Of a DNA stretch of 64,000 bases, positions 9,408 to 17,544 are shown piece after piece. Positions within the stretch are counted from its first letter, which is position 1. Every line of letters begins with the position of its first letter. Below the pieces are notes generated by a model that was given only the letters and a program-made list of their open reading frames with translations, made no database searches and had not been told where the DNA came from. Origin of the DNA: JAHECQ01 sp047638695. GTDB lineage: Bacteria > Actinomycetota > Acidimicrobiia > Acidimicrobiales > SZUA-35. Both the position numbers and the translations under genes were made by a program. The stretch lies in contig JBLINY010000010.1 of NCBI GenBank assembly GCA_047638695.1, positions 8,139-72,138 of the forward strand, given 5' to 3'.

Positions 9408-9618
9408 CCACGCCGTGCGCTCTCGCCCCTTCCTGTGGGCGCGACCCCGAGCGTGATCTCGACGATCGCACATCCCGGCTACTCGGCAACCAACCTGCAG
9501 ATCACCGGGCCCACTGATGGCACAGTCACCAACCTTGTGCGCACTTCCCGAGGTCCTGAGCCTGATGACCTGTCGAGACCAGGAACCCGACGAACGACCC
9601 GAATAGCAAGGCTGCCAG

Positions 9619-11304
9619 TTACTCACTCAGTCGGACAGGGTCGCCGATCACACGAACCGACCAGGTTGTGCGGTCCGTGACCACTCCGGTCCCCTCTGGG
9701 GCGTAACGAATCGTCCACCAGCAGGTTGCGCCGCACGTGTAGCTAGAGAGAGGAATCTCGATGCGAACCGTTCGATTCTGGAAGCGACTACTCGTCGTAT
9801 CTAGGCAACGAGCCAAACCACACATGTCGTTGTTGGCGATGGGGAGGTCGGTCATCGGGGTGGCCGTATTGGTCGTGGTCGAAATCCCGTACTCAGCGGT
9901 GTCGATGGTTCGGTAGGTAAAGGTGGGCCGATTTCCGTTCGGGTCGATGATTTGCAGATCTTCCATGCCCTCGCCCGGGTCGAACAGGGTAATTTCGAGT
10001 GTCTTTCCGGCATGACCAGCATCGATCTCGGCCAGAAAGAACGTCGCAGGTGCACCCGGCGTGGCCATTGGGGTGCCATCGGTTGCCCGCCCCGGAACAA
10101 AGATGGGCAGGTGCTCTTTGGCTGCGACCTGTGGACACGTGGCGTCACTGAGCGAGGTACAGATGACGCCGGCGCCAGGGTTGCCGGCGGCGGGAACAAC
10201 CCTCACGCCGAAATAGTTAATGCCCAGCTCATTTGTTATCGGGCGAGACCGGTAGTTGAGGAGCCAGCGACCCCGAGGGTCGCCGGGCCCGATGCTGTAG
10301 CCCGTCTGCCACCCACACGAGTTTGTCGCCCAGTCGATGGTCCCGGCACCATGCGGCGTCGTATTGTCAGCGTCGCTCAGGGGGGTGTTGTCCGCTTTGA
10401 ACAGTGTCGTCTGGAGCACAACGGGAACATGGCTGTTCGTCAGATCTGTCTGGAGTCCGAAGTTGAACTCGCCGACAGAGTTGCAGACTCCCGGCTCATA
10501 GAAGTCGACATTCCAAGTCTTGGCTTCAGAGCCAGCCGGCATCGAAATCGTGAGTTCGTAGCCGTTCACGTCGTATTGCGGATTGTCCGTGCGCCCCCCC
10601 TGGGTGCCGTTGGCCCTCCAGTCGTAGTAAAGGGGAGCGGCCAAGCCGTAGTCCGAAGCCCATGGCTGTGGCACGTTGAAGTGCATGCTCCAGGCTCCGG
10701 GGCAGTACCAGCTTCCGTACTGATACGCCGCCGAGATGGCATCACCCTGCTGACGGCCTGAGCAATAGCCGTTCACGGCCAGCCACAGGTTCTCGACACC
10801 GGCCGCTCCACCCAAATTTCCAGTGCCAAGTGCTGACGAAGGGTTTCCGAGCGGCACCGGCAGAACATACTCAGCCTGAGCGAACCGTTCGATTACTGGG
10901 CCGTCGGCCAGTACAAGTTGCCCGAAATAGACTTCGGCCCGGTCAATGACCGTCACTTTGACCGACTGCCCGCTGGTCTCGTCGACAACGACCTGAGGAA
11001 AAGCGGTGGGGGTCAAGCACGGATCGCCCCACGCATCGCAACCGGGCTGATCGATATAGCCATTCCGAGCCGCCGAATCGAGCGCGGCAGCTCTCGCATC
11101 TGATCGTGACGGCATGTGCACGACAGCGGCTAGGGACGAGGCATCACTCGCCGTTTGAATGTCTGCGGCCTTGAGATACCAGGCGCCGACATCGACAGCG
11201 AAGGCAGTGAAGATCAGCAACGGAATCATCAGCAGGGCTGACATGGCAAGCACGTAACCGCTCTCGCCGTCCCGCTCCCGTTGATCACACAATCCAGCCA
11301 TCAA
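9619..11304 (-). CDS. TadE/TadG-like exported protein with large C-terminal domain
   Basis: A 561-residue protein. The N-terminus has the Flp-pilus TadE/TadG signature: a short charged lead, Gly-Glu-Ser-Gly-Tyr, then one hydrophobic helix (about 17-41) and the hallmark AVDVGAWYLKAADIQTASD and A-rich turn. Residues about 80-560 form a secreted domain rich in Trp, Tyr, Asn and Gly with paired Cys residues (CDAWGDPC; CGLARC; CGATC). Such proteins assemble into Flp-type pili or decorate the cell surface. No other tad gene (ATPase, secretin, prepilin, peptidase) lies nearby, so a stand-alone surface protein is also possible. Start ATG at 11304; the next codon is also ATG. Confidence 0.75.
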   Translation of the reverse strand: MMAGLCDQRERDGESGYVLAMSALLMIPLLIFTAFAVDVGAWYLKAADIQTASDASSLAAVVHMPSRSDARAAALDSAARNGYIDQPGCDAWGDPCLTPTAFPQVVVDETSGQSVKVTVIDRAEVYFGQLVLADGPVIERFAQAEYVLPVPLGNPSSALGTGNLGGAAGVENLWLAVNGYCSGRQQGDAISAAYQYGSWYCPGAWSMHFNVPQPWASDYGLAAPLYYDWRANGTQGGRTDNPQYDVNGYELTISMPAGSEAKTWNVDFYEPGVCNSVGEFNFGLQTDLTNSHVPVVLQTTLFKADNTPLSDADNTTPHGAGTIDWATNSCGWQTGYSIGPGDPRGRWLLNYRSRPITNELGINYFGVRVVPAAGNPGAGVICTSLSDATCPQVAAKEHLPIFVPGRATDGTPMATPGAPATFFLAEIDAGHAGKTLEITLFDPGEGMEDLQIIDPNGNRPTFTYRTIDTAEYGISTTTNTATPMTDLPIANNDMCGLARCLDTTSSRFQNRTVRIEIPLSSYTCGATCWWTIRYAPEGTGVVTDRTTWSVRVIGDPVRLSE

Positions 11305-11386
11305 CTACTGATCGGCTGATCGGGGTCAGATCTGAACGGGCAATAGTGCCTTATGGGCACGGGCACAGACACAAACCATCCCCGAC

Positions 11387-11530
11387 CTACTCATCTCGCC
11401 AGTCCAAAGGACGAAGATCCCCGAAGTCCAGCGGTAGGTCCCCAGTATGGTCGTCGGACGCCGCCTCGACGATGTCGACCCGTTCGCGGTCATGGCCCAT
11501 GGCATCGGCGAGGCCCAACATCGCAGCCAT
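11387..11530 (-). CDS. Possible small acidic protein
   Basis: A 47-codon frame from ATG 11530: MAAMLGLADAMG, then an acidic stretch ending DLPLDFGDLRPL. Composition is protein-like and the frame extends open upstream to 11644, so the start is uncertain. I do not recognise a family and cannot exclude chance. Without it, 11305-11676 would be an empty 370-base gap. Confidence 0.35.
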   Translation of the reverse strand: MAAMLGLADAMGHDRERVDIVEAASDDHTGDLPLDFGDLRPLDWRDE

Positions 11531-11676
11531 CAGCACCGACCCACCGTGTCGTGCCTTCGGAGACCTTGTTTCCTCATCAATCACACCTACCACTTTGGTG
11601 CAGATGCCACGATCTGGGTAGGCGCGACACCGGCGTGATCGCATACGTTTTGGTCAGACCTACGAAAGGGGCTCGC

Positions 11677-12090
11677 GTGAGCAACGCAGCGGCTAACAAA
11701 GAACTGATCCGTCACATCATGGAAGACGGCTTCAACAAGGCTGACATGGCCGTCGTCTACGACTCGTTCGTTCCCGAGTACGAGCGGCATGGTTTTGGCG
11801 TAGCCAGTATGGGTTCGCTCGAAGAGCACGTCGCCGACTTGAAGTCGCGCCATGCAGCATTCGACAACGCCCGTTTCGAGATCCATGAAATGACGGCCGA
11901 AGGATCGACGGTGGCGGTGCGCTACACCTTCCATGGAACCCACAGTGCCGAATTCATGGGCCTTGCTGCGACCGGACGCGAGGTCTCACGCCCCTCGACG
12001 GCATTCTTCGACATCACTGACGGCAAGGTGACCCAGGGCCGCATCGTGTCAGACGGCGGCGGCCTGATGGCCCAGCTCACAGCCGATTGA
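11677..12090 (+). CDS. SnoaL-like (NTF2-fold) polyketide cyclase / ester cyclase family protein
   Basis: A 137-residue cone-shaped NTF2-fold protein. It starts at GTG 11677, eight or so bases after a GAAAGGGG ribosome site, which rules out the longer upstream frame. Family features: an N-terminal helix (ELIRHIMEDGFNKADM), the region with acidic residue and Tyr-Glu-Arg-His (about 30-36), then GTHSAEFMGLAATGREV and FFDITDGKVTQGRIVSDGG near the C-terminus. Members isomerise, hydrate or cyclise small molecules; the substrate here is unknown. It is convergent with the AlkC-like gene, their stops being 10 bases apart. Confidence 0.8.
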   Translation: MSNAAANKELIRHIMEDGFNKADMAVVYDSFVPEYERHGFGVASMGSLEEHVADLKSRHAAFDNARFEIHEMTAEGSTVAVRYTFHGTHSAEFMGLAATGREVSRPSTAFFDITDGKVTQGRIVSDGGGLMAQLTAD

Positions 12091-12100
12091 ACAGTCTACT

Positions 12101-13249
12101 CTAGGCCTCCAGCGTGAAGGCGCCCACACGATGAGGCACGCCGTTGATCAAGACATCGACTGCATGCTCACCGGGGTAGTGGGTGCGAGTCGATTGCTGA
12201 GCCACCGAAACAGATTTACGGATCACCGCTGACCCCCCTGATGGGGCGACAATCTCGGACCCTTTGAACACCTTGGAGCTGGTTGATCCGTTCGCTTTGA
12301 CGAAGTGGATGGCCAGGTCGACCAACCCTCCAACCGGCGTGTCAGTGGGGTTGGTCAGCTCGATCACCAATTTCACCGTTTCGCCAATTCGCGCCGTCGC
12401 AGGCTCAATAGAAACGGCGTGTATCTCGAGCGGCGAGTCGGCCACGTACCCGAGAATGCCCAGCGCCCCGGGATCACCAGCCTTGATCAACGAACGCAAG
12501 CCATGGCGGATGAGCCGACGCCTGTTGTCGTCACCATCGGTCCACCAACGCTGTGCGACGCCAACAATCAGCTCGGGATGGTCCTTGGCAATATCGTTGA
12601 GGTTGTTGGCCACCGACCGCCGCACGTACTCAGACTCGTCATCCTTCAGCAGCTCGAGCAACTCAAGCACCGGCGCAGGATCTCGCTGGAACTCTTTCAG
12701 CCGAGATGCCCACGGAAGCCGCGGCCTGGTGCCCTCCGACACCAATCGCCGAACATGCTCACTCGGATCAAGGGTCCACTCTCTCAAGCGGACCAAGGTG
12801 GCCTCGGTATGATGTTCGAGATAGGCCCGAATGCTGAACTCGGCAGTGAAGCGGCGCGTCAACAGGTGTTGCGCGTCCATGGCCAACTCAAAGTGGTCCA
12901 GACCGTGAGCGGTGACAAAGAAGACGTGCGGCAGATAGAAGAACCCTGACATTGCGTTTGACTTGTTTGTGGTTGATTCGGCCGTGTCAGGGCCGAGGTC
13001 AGCCGCCAGGGCTTCATCGCTGACGCTGTCGATAACCGTCTGCAATGCCAGGGCCCGATCGGCATCAAGATGGTCGGCCATGACGTCGGCAATCTGTCGA
13101 GCCCTGGGCGTTAACTCGAGCTCGTCAAAACCTCGCAGGCACTGCGCGACAAAGCCGACCTCATCGAAGCCAGGCTGCGCCGCCGCCAGCGACCGGCCAA
13201 TCCGCTCGACGACCTCGGGGCCGAAGCTGTTCTTGAGTGGTTCAGCCAT
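12101..13249 (-). CDS. alkC: AlkC-type DNA alkylation repair glycosylase
   Basis: About 382 residues from ATG 13249 (MAEPLKNSFGPEVVERIG, the usual AlkC opening). AlkC and AlkD are built from HEAT-like repeats and remove cationic N3- or N7-alkylated bases without flipping them out. Residues about 100-270 are helical repeats, including RRLVSEGTRPRLPW and EYVRRSVANNLNDIAKDHP, the conserved family core. Residues about 275-382 are beta-rich (VKLVIELTNPTD), matching the C-terminal Ig-like domain that separates AlkC from AlkD. Length fits. An in-frame extension to 13285 exists but starts outside the family. It appears monocistronic. Confidence 0.85.
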   Translation of the reverse strand: MAEPLKNSFGPEVVERIGRSLAAAQPGFDEVGFVAQCLRGFDELELTPRARQIADVMADHLDADRALALQTVIDSVSDEALAADLGPDTAESTTNKSNAMSGFFYLPHVFFVTAHGLDHFELAMDAQHLLTRRFTAEFSIRAYLEHHTEATLVRLREWTLDPSEHVRRLVSEGTRPRLPWASRLKEFQRDPAPVLELLELLKDDESEYVRRSVANNLNDIAKDHPELIVGVAQRWWTDGDDNRRRLIRHGLRSLIKAGDPGALGILGYVADSPLEIHAVSIEPATARIGETVKLVIELTNPTDTPVGGLVDLAIHFVKANGSTSSKVFKGSEIVAPSGGSAVIRKSVSVAQQSTRTHYPGEHAVDVLINGVPHRVGAFTLEA

Positions 13250-13355
13250 TGACCGATACTCCCATAGTCGTCGACCGGCGAACACATATATCTATGGCGA
13301 AGTATGGGCTTGATTCTACAAGAACTTCCACTACCAGGTCATACGGAAGATTTTC

Positions 13356-13381
13356 GGAAACTCTGTAACGAAACGATGGTT
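13356..13381 (+). promoter_or_regulatory. Possible ECF-sigma promoter ahead of the secreted-protein gene
   Basis: GGAAAC, sixteen bases, then GGTT resembles the GGAAC/GTT pattern of many ECF-dependent promoters. It sits 67 bases before the gene at 13448, beside an ECF sigma gene. Only one such site is seen, so this is a weak call. Confidence 0.25.
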
Positions 13382-13447
13382 CTGACGTAGAGGTCTTTGT
13401 GTGTGGCGCCCGCCGCATTCCGCACCAAACCGAAAAGAGACTCACCC

Positions 13448-13978
13448 ATGAACCGTCCATCCAACCGCTCTTCTTTGTCGCGCCTGCTCCTCGGCGCCGC
13501 CACCTTCCTGGTACTCATGCTGGCCAACTTGGCCGCTGTCGGCCCTGCCGGCGCGCAGCAGGCTGAAGTGCAAGAAGAGAAGGAACAACACTGCGTGGCC
13601 AACCTGGCCACATCAGAGAAAGCACAACGCGAACCGGTGTGCTTCGACAGCATCGCCGAAGTCGATGCCCTCGTTCAGACGCTCAGCACCGGCAATGTTG
13701 CCACCCGGGCCGGGGGCAACACCATTGGCCGCCACTTCAAGAACACGTGGTATGGCGGATCGAGCATCACGATCACCGGCACCACCTGCAGCGGTGGTGT
13801 GTGGTGGCCGACCGGCTCGTGGAACGACAACATCGAGTCGAGCTACAACTATTGCGGCGGCTCCGGTACTCGGTTCTACAACTCGAGTAGCTGCTCGAGC
13901 TCGAGCACTGCGATCTACGGCGGAGCGGGGTCACTTGGCTGGATGAACAACAAGGCCTCGTGCGTGCGCTACGGCTAG
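13448..13978 (+). CDS. Secreted Cys-rich protein (beta/gamma-crystallin-like, peptidase inhibitor I36-like)
   Basis: A 176-residue protein from ATG 13448. It has a Sec signal peptide: charged n-region, hydrophobic residues 11-32, likely cleavage after AGA near residue 36. The mature part has an acidic linker and then, from about residue 95, a Gly/Ser/Tyr/Trp-rich module with paired Cys residues (TTCSGGVWWPTGSWND; YNYCGGSGT; SLGWMNNKASC). The pattern resembles small secreted actinobacterial proteins of the crystallin-like I36 group. Its role is unknown; protease inhibition or envelope binding are guesses. The ECF sigma gene follows 39 bases downstream on the same strand. Confidence 0.72.
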   Translation: MNRPSNRSSLSRLLLGAATFLVLMLANLAAVGPAGAQQAEVQEEKEQHCVANLATSEKAQREPVCFDSIAEVDALVQTLSTGNVATRAGGNTIGRHFKNTWYGGSSITITGTTCSGGVWWPTGSWNDNIESSYNYCGGSGTRFYNSSSCSSSSTAIYGGAGSLGWMNNKASCVRYG

Positions 13979-14017
13979 GCAGCTAGGCCGTCGTTTGGAG
14001 ACGGGTCAGCTGTCGAG

Positions 14018-14617
14018 TTGCTGTCGACTGGTACTACCGTTGTGTCCCTGCCTCTACTCTCATCCGACGCCGCCGAGACGGCCGACCACGGAACGCTGCT
14101 TCGCGCCGGCTCGCCCGACGGCATTGCCCTGATCTACAACGCCAACGTCGACGAGCTGATGGCCTACTTCTTCCGGCGTACATACGACGCAGAGGTAGCC
14201 GCCGACCTGACGTCGGAGACGTTCGCCAAGATGTTGGCTAACCGGGCACAATATGATGCCGATCGCGGTTCAGTGCGGCAGTGGCTGTATGGGATAGCCA
14301 AGAACGAGCTGCGTGAATTCTGGCGGAGAAAACAGGTGTCGACGGCGGCCCAAGACAAGCTGGGAATGGAACGGCAACGAGTCGACGACCAGTTGGCCAA
14401 CGAACTCGGCGCGGCCGAGCAGGTAGTCGGCAAGCAAGTCGTGGTCGATGCCATTGGCAAATTGGGCACCCGCTATCGCCAACCGGTGGCCCTGCGGGTA
14501 CTACAGGACATGTCGTACGAACAGATCGCCTCCGAGCTGGGCTGCACGGCTGGTTCGGCTCGGGTACGAGTCTTTCGCGGCCTGAAAAAGCTGGAAGGGG
14601 CCTTCCGTGCAGCCTGA
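14018..14617 (+). CDS. ECF-type RNA polymerase sigma factor
   Basis: About 199 residues. Sigma region 2 lies at about 38-105 (YNANVDELMAYFFRRTY; DLTSETFAKMLAN; WLYGIAKNEL) and region 4 at about 145-195 (LGTRYRQPVALRVLQDMSYEQIA, then a helix-turn-helix SELGCTAGSARVRVFRG). There is no region 1.1 or 3, as expected for ECF factors. TTG 14018 and GTG 14042 are both possible starts and neither has a clear ribosome site. The next gene starts inside its last codons, so they are translationally coupled, the usual arrangement of a sigma factor and its membrane-bound regulator. Confidence 0.88.
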   Translation: MLSTGTTVVSLPLLSSDAAETADHGTLLRAGSPDGIALIYNANVDELMAYFFRRTYDAEVAADLTSETFAKMLANRAQYDADRGSVRQWLYGIAKNELREFWRRKQVSTAAQDKLGMERQRVDDQLANELGAAEQVVGKQVVVDAIGKLGTRYRQPVALRVLQDMSYEQIASELGCTAGSARVRVFRGLKKLEGAFRAA

Positions 14618-15383
14618 CTCCCCCGTCGATCTACGTGACACACCACCGTTTAAGGAACGACTCGAAGCCGAGCTGCGCGTCGCTGCACTGCAGCTGGAGG
14701 CGCAATCCGCTGTACCAGCACCGACGAAACCGCTCCTGCAGTTTCCGCGGCTCCCTGTGCTGGCATTCGCTTGTTTCACTCTGCTTCTCGTCGCCGTCGG
14801 TGTGATGGTTACCCGGCCGTCACAAACCACCCCGGTAGCTGCTGAGATTTTTATCATCGAGCGGACAACGGCCAACGTCACGGTGCAGGTGATCGATGTC
14901 GTGGCTGATCTCGAAGCAGCACAAGCCGAACTCGACGCCGCAGGACTCGATGTCAAGTTGTTGATGGTCCCCGTCTCGCCCAGCCTCGAGGGCCACCTGG
15001 TTCGGGCCACAGGCGACGAGAACGCAACATTCACCAGCCGCGACGGTCGGGTAGCCGCCTTCACCCTGACGGGTGCAAGCACAGCGACGCTGAGCCTGGC
15101 CTTCGGCCGGGCTGCGGAGCAAGGCGAAATGTACGAGGGCAGCTGGGAACCGCACGTTTGTGAGGCAGTTCGAGTCGCTTCTAACCCAGCAGTCGACGCG
15201 GAAGAGTTAGGCTATGGAGACATCATTTGGAGGACAGTCGCCGGTGAGTCTATTGCTGCCACTTCAGCAGAGGAGCTCATCACCGCGGGGGTCGGACTGG
15301 TGGTGATCGAACCGATCGGGCCAGGCCAGCTTCTGATCGTTCTCGACACTGAAGGGTCTGAGACACCTGCCCCCTGCCGCTAG
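14607..15383 (+). CDS. Single-pass membrane protein, probable anti-sigma partner
   Basis: A 258-residue protein from GTG 14607, overlapping the sigma gene by 11 bases. Residues 1-48 are cytoplasmic and charged, 50-68 are one membrane helix (VLAFACFTLLLVAVGV), and 70-258 lie outside and are Ala/Val/Glu-rich without a motif I recognise. No HxxxCxxC zinc anti-sigma motif is present in the cytoplasmic part, so the assignment as anti-sigma factor rests on topology and coupling only. It may sense an envelope signal. Two late Cys residues (in HVCEA and at the C-terminus) could pair. Confidence 0.6.
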   Translation: MQPDSPVDLRDTPPFKERLEAELRVAALQLEAQSAVPAPTKPLLQFPRLPVLAFACFTLLLVAVGVMVTRPSQTTPVAAEIFIIERTTANVTVQVIDVVADLEAAQAELDAAGLDVKLLMVPVSPSLEGHLVRATGDENATFTSRDGRVAAFTLTGASTATLSLAFGRAAEQGEMYEGSWEPHVCEAVRVASNPAVDAEELGYGDIIWRTVAGESIAATSAEELITAGVGLVVIEPIGPGQLLIVLDTEGSETPAPCR

Positions 15384-15458
15384 CCATGCAGTGTCCTAAC
15401 CAGGCAGAGTCACCGAGCCCCGCCCGTTCGCAGAACCCTGCATGCAAACGCGGAGATA

Positions 15459-15511
15459 TGCACCAGAGAAGGTCAGCGAACCGCCGCGGTCAACCAACCT
15501 TCTCTGATGCA
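15459..15511. terminator. Large inverted repeat between convergent genes
   Basis: Arms TGCACCAGAGAAGGT (15459-15473) and ACCTTCTCTGATGCA (15497-15511) pair over 15 positions with one mismatch. The 23-base loop contains a smaller ACCG/CGGT stem. It lies between the end of the membrane-protein gene and the end of the leftward gene at 15602, so a two-way terminator is likely. There is no T run. Confidence 0.6.
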
Positions 15512-15601
15512 CGATGAAACCCACGGGAACCGCGGACTCGTTGCCACTACGAACGAGCGGTGCGGTTTGTTACAAGAAATCCAGAAAGTTCCTGAGTTTT
15601 C

Positions 15602-16099
15602 TCAACCACCCTGGCGGATCGGCTCGAACAGCGAGATGTAGTCGACCAACCGACCGGCAATCTCGAAGGCCAACTCGGGGTCGTCGGGGTCGACGTCAGC
15701 CCACACGTCGCTGAGTCGCCGCCACCCGTCGTTGCCAAGGAACGGTCCGGCCTCGGCCTCTTTCCCCAGCTCACCGACCCAAGTCTTGCGAGCCTTGGTC
15801 AACAACATCAGCGCCGCCTCGTTCTTGGCCACCTCCTTGTGTTCGGAATGAAAGCCGACTTCCAGCGTCGACCCTTCGCTACCTTCGCTGCCTTCGCTGC
15901 CTTCGCTGCCTTCGCTCTCTGCGCCGTCGACATACCGAGACGAGATGAACTGAGCTTCGTAGTGTTCTTTCACCGGTGTCTCGGGTCCGAACCACACCTT
16001 CAACCCCCGCCGATGAGATCGCATGCGAATCGTCCCTACGCCTTCGGGAACCATGGCCCGCACAAGGTCACCAACCTGATCGAACAGCTGAAGCTCCAT
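15602..16099 (-). CDS. Conserved hypothetical protein with Ser-Glu-Gly repeat
   Basis: A 165-residue protein; no family recognised. Residues 1-57 form an alpha/beta start (MELQLFDQVGDLVRAMVPEG, then VWFGPET). Residues about 60-78 are four to five Gly-Ser-Glu triplets encoded by a 9-bp repeat. Residues 80-165 are helical and end FEIAGRLVDYISLFEPI. The repeat probably forms a flexible acidic linker between two folded parts. The gene starts 5 bases after the amidase stop and so lies in the operon MFS - amidase - this gene. Confidence 0.65.
   Translation of the reverse strand: MELQLFDQVGDLVRAMVPEGVGTIRMRSHRRGLKVWFGPETPVKEHYEAQFISSRYVDGAESEGSEGSEGSEGSEGSTLEVGFHSEHKEVAKNEAALMLLTKARKTWVGELGKEAEAGPFLGNDGWRRLSDVWADVDPDDPELAFEIAGRLVDYISLFEPIRQGG
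15873..15917. repeat. 9-bp coding tandem repeat (five copies)
   Basis: The unit CCTTCGCTG, with single-base variation in the outer copies, is repeated five times. On the minus strand it encodes the Gly-Ser-Glu linker, so copy-number change keeps the frame and only alters linker length. Confidence 0.9.
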
Positions 16100-16104
16100 T
16101 GCCC

Positions 16105-17535
16105 TCAGCTTGCCAGCATGTCGTAGCGATGCGCCCAGGGCTGAGCCGCCTCGATCTGAGCCGACAGCCGAAGAAGCACGTCTTCCCGGCCCGGCGCACC
16201 CACCAGCTGCACACCAACCGGCAAACCATCGGCTGTCCAGTGCAGCGGTAACGAGACCGCCGGCTGGCCGGTCACATTGAACTGAGCGGTGAACGGCATG
16301 GCCACCCCAAGCCGATCACGGCGCTGACGATCGTCCCCATCGATGAGGAACCGATTCGGCGGCGGCGGGGTGGCCAGCGTCGGGGTCACCAGCACATCGA
16401 AGTCATCCCACCAGCCCACGACGTCCTGGGTGAAGAAATGCAGGCGACTCAGCGACGACGCATAGTCGGGAGCCGTCACTTTCAAACCACGCTGGTAGTT
16501 CTGCCACGTTCCATCCTCGACGTCGTCGGCCGACCAGGGACGATTGAGTTCGCTGCTGAGCTCCTCCAACACCGTCGCTCCGCTTACCCGGATCACGCGG
16601 ATGTAATCGAAGAGGTAATCGAGCCGATCGAGCACCTCTGGGTGCGCATCGGTGTCGACGGCATGCCCAAGCGAGTCAAGCAGAGCGGTCGTCTTCTCCA
16701 CGGCGGCCAAACATTCCGCGTGGGTTTCGGCGTACGGCACCGACGCCAACACACCAACACGTAGTCGGCCGGGATCGGCGCCGACGTGACTCATGTACGT
16801 TCCATCGATCGGGGCAGCCGTGAAGTCGTCGCCGGGCTCGGCGCCGACAAGAACATCCAGCATCAGCGCCGCATCACGGACAGTTCGAGTCACCGCCCCC
16901 TCGACTACTCCCCCACCCCAGGGCGTGGGAAACGGAGCGTTCGAGACACGGCCGCGACCAGCCTTGAAGCCGACGATTCCACAAGCGCTCGCCGGCATGC
17001 GGATCGATCCGCCGCCATCGGTGGCGTGGGCTGCCGGAACAACCCCCATCGCTACCGCGGCGGCCGAACCGCCACTCGACCCCATAGGGGTGTGGGCTGT
17101 GTTCCAGGGGTTGAGCGTGAGGCCGAACGCTGCAGTTTCGGCTGAGGCCGGGCAGTTTCCCGAGCCGAACTCGGGGCTATGGCTGCGCCCGAGGCTGACC
17201 GAGCCCGCCGCGCGCAAGCGGCGTCCGACGGCTCCGGTGATTGTGTGGCGGCGGCCGAGGTCTCGCAACACCCGATTGCCGTTGGGGGCCGGTTCGCCCG
17301 CGACGGGACCACCGAGATCTTTCATGAAGATGGGAACACCGGCCAACGGACCGTCGGCAGGCAGGTCGACGGCCCGCGCACGGGCATCGTCGAAGGTATC
17401 GGCCACCATGATGTTGAGCTTCTCTTGAACCTTCTCAGCTCTGGCAATGGCATTGTCAACCACCTCACTGGGGTGCCTTTGTCCGGTGCGGACCTGTTCA
17501 GCCAGATCTGTCGCGTCGATGAAGGAGTCGGTCAT
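16105..17535 (-). CDS. Amidase signature family hydrolase
   Basis: A 476-residue amidase of the Ser-cis-Ser-Lys class. The catalytic Lys lies in IFMKDLG (Lys72), the Gly/Ser signature GSSGGSAAAVA starts near 152, and the nucleophile Ser lies in GGSIRMPAS (about Ser177). Length and motif spacing are complete. It would cleave an amide bond of a small molecule in the cytoplasm; the substrate is not predictable. The MFS gene upstream ends 9 bases before its start, suggesting that the transporter brings in the amide substrate or exports a product. Confidence 0.9.
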   Translation of the reverse strand: MTDSFIDATDLAEQVRTGQRHPSEVVDNAIARAEKVQEKLNIMVADTFDDARARAVDLPADGPLAGVPIFMKDLGGPVAGEPAPNGNRVLRDLGRRHTITGAVGRRLRAAGSVSLGRSHSPEFGSGNCPASAETAAFGLTLNPWNTAHTPMGSSGGSAAAVAMGVVPAAHATDGGGSIRMPASACGIVGFKAGRGRVSNAPFPTPWGGGVVEGAVTRTVRDAALMLDVLVGAEPGDDFTAAPIDGTYMSHVGADPGRLRVGVLASVPYAETHAECLAAVEKTTALLDSLGHAVDTDAHPEVLDRLDYLFDYIRVIRVSGATVLEELSSELNRPWSADDVEDGTWQNYQRGLKVTAPDYASSLSRLHFFTQDVVGWWDDFDVLVTPTLATPPPPNRFLIDGDDRQRRDRLGVAMPFTAQFNVTGQPAVSLPLHWTADGLPVGVQLVGAPGREDVLLRLSAQIEAAQPWAHRYDMLAS

Positions 17536-17544
17536 CCCTCTGGT

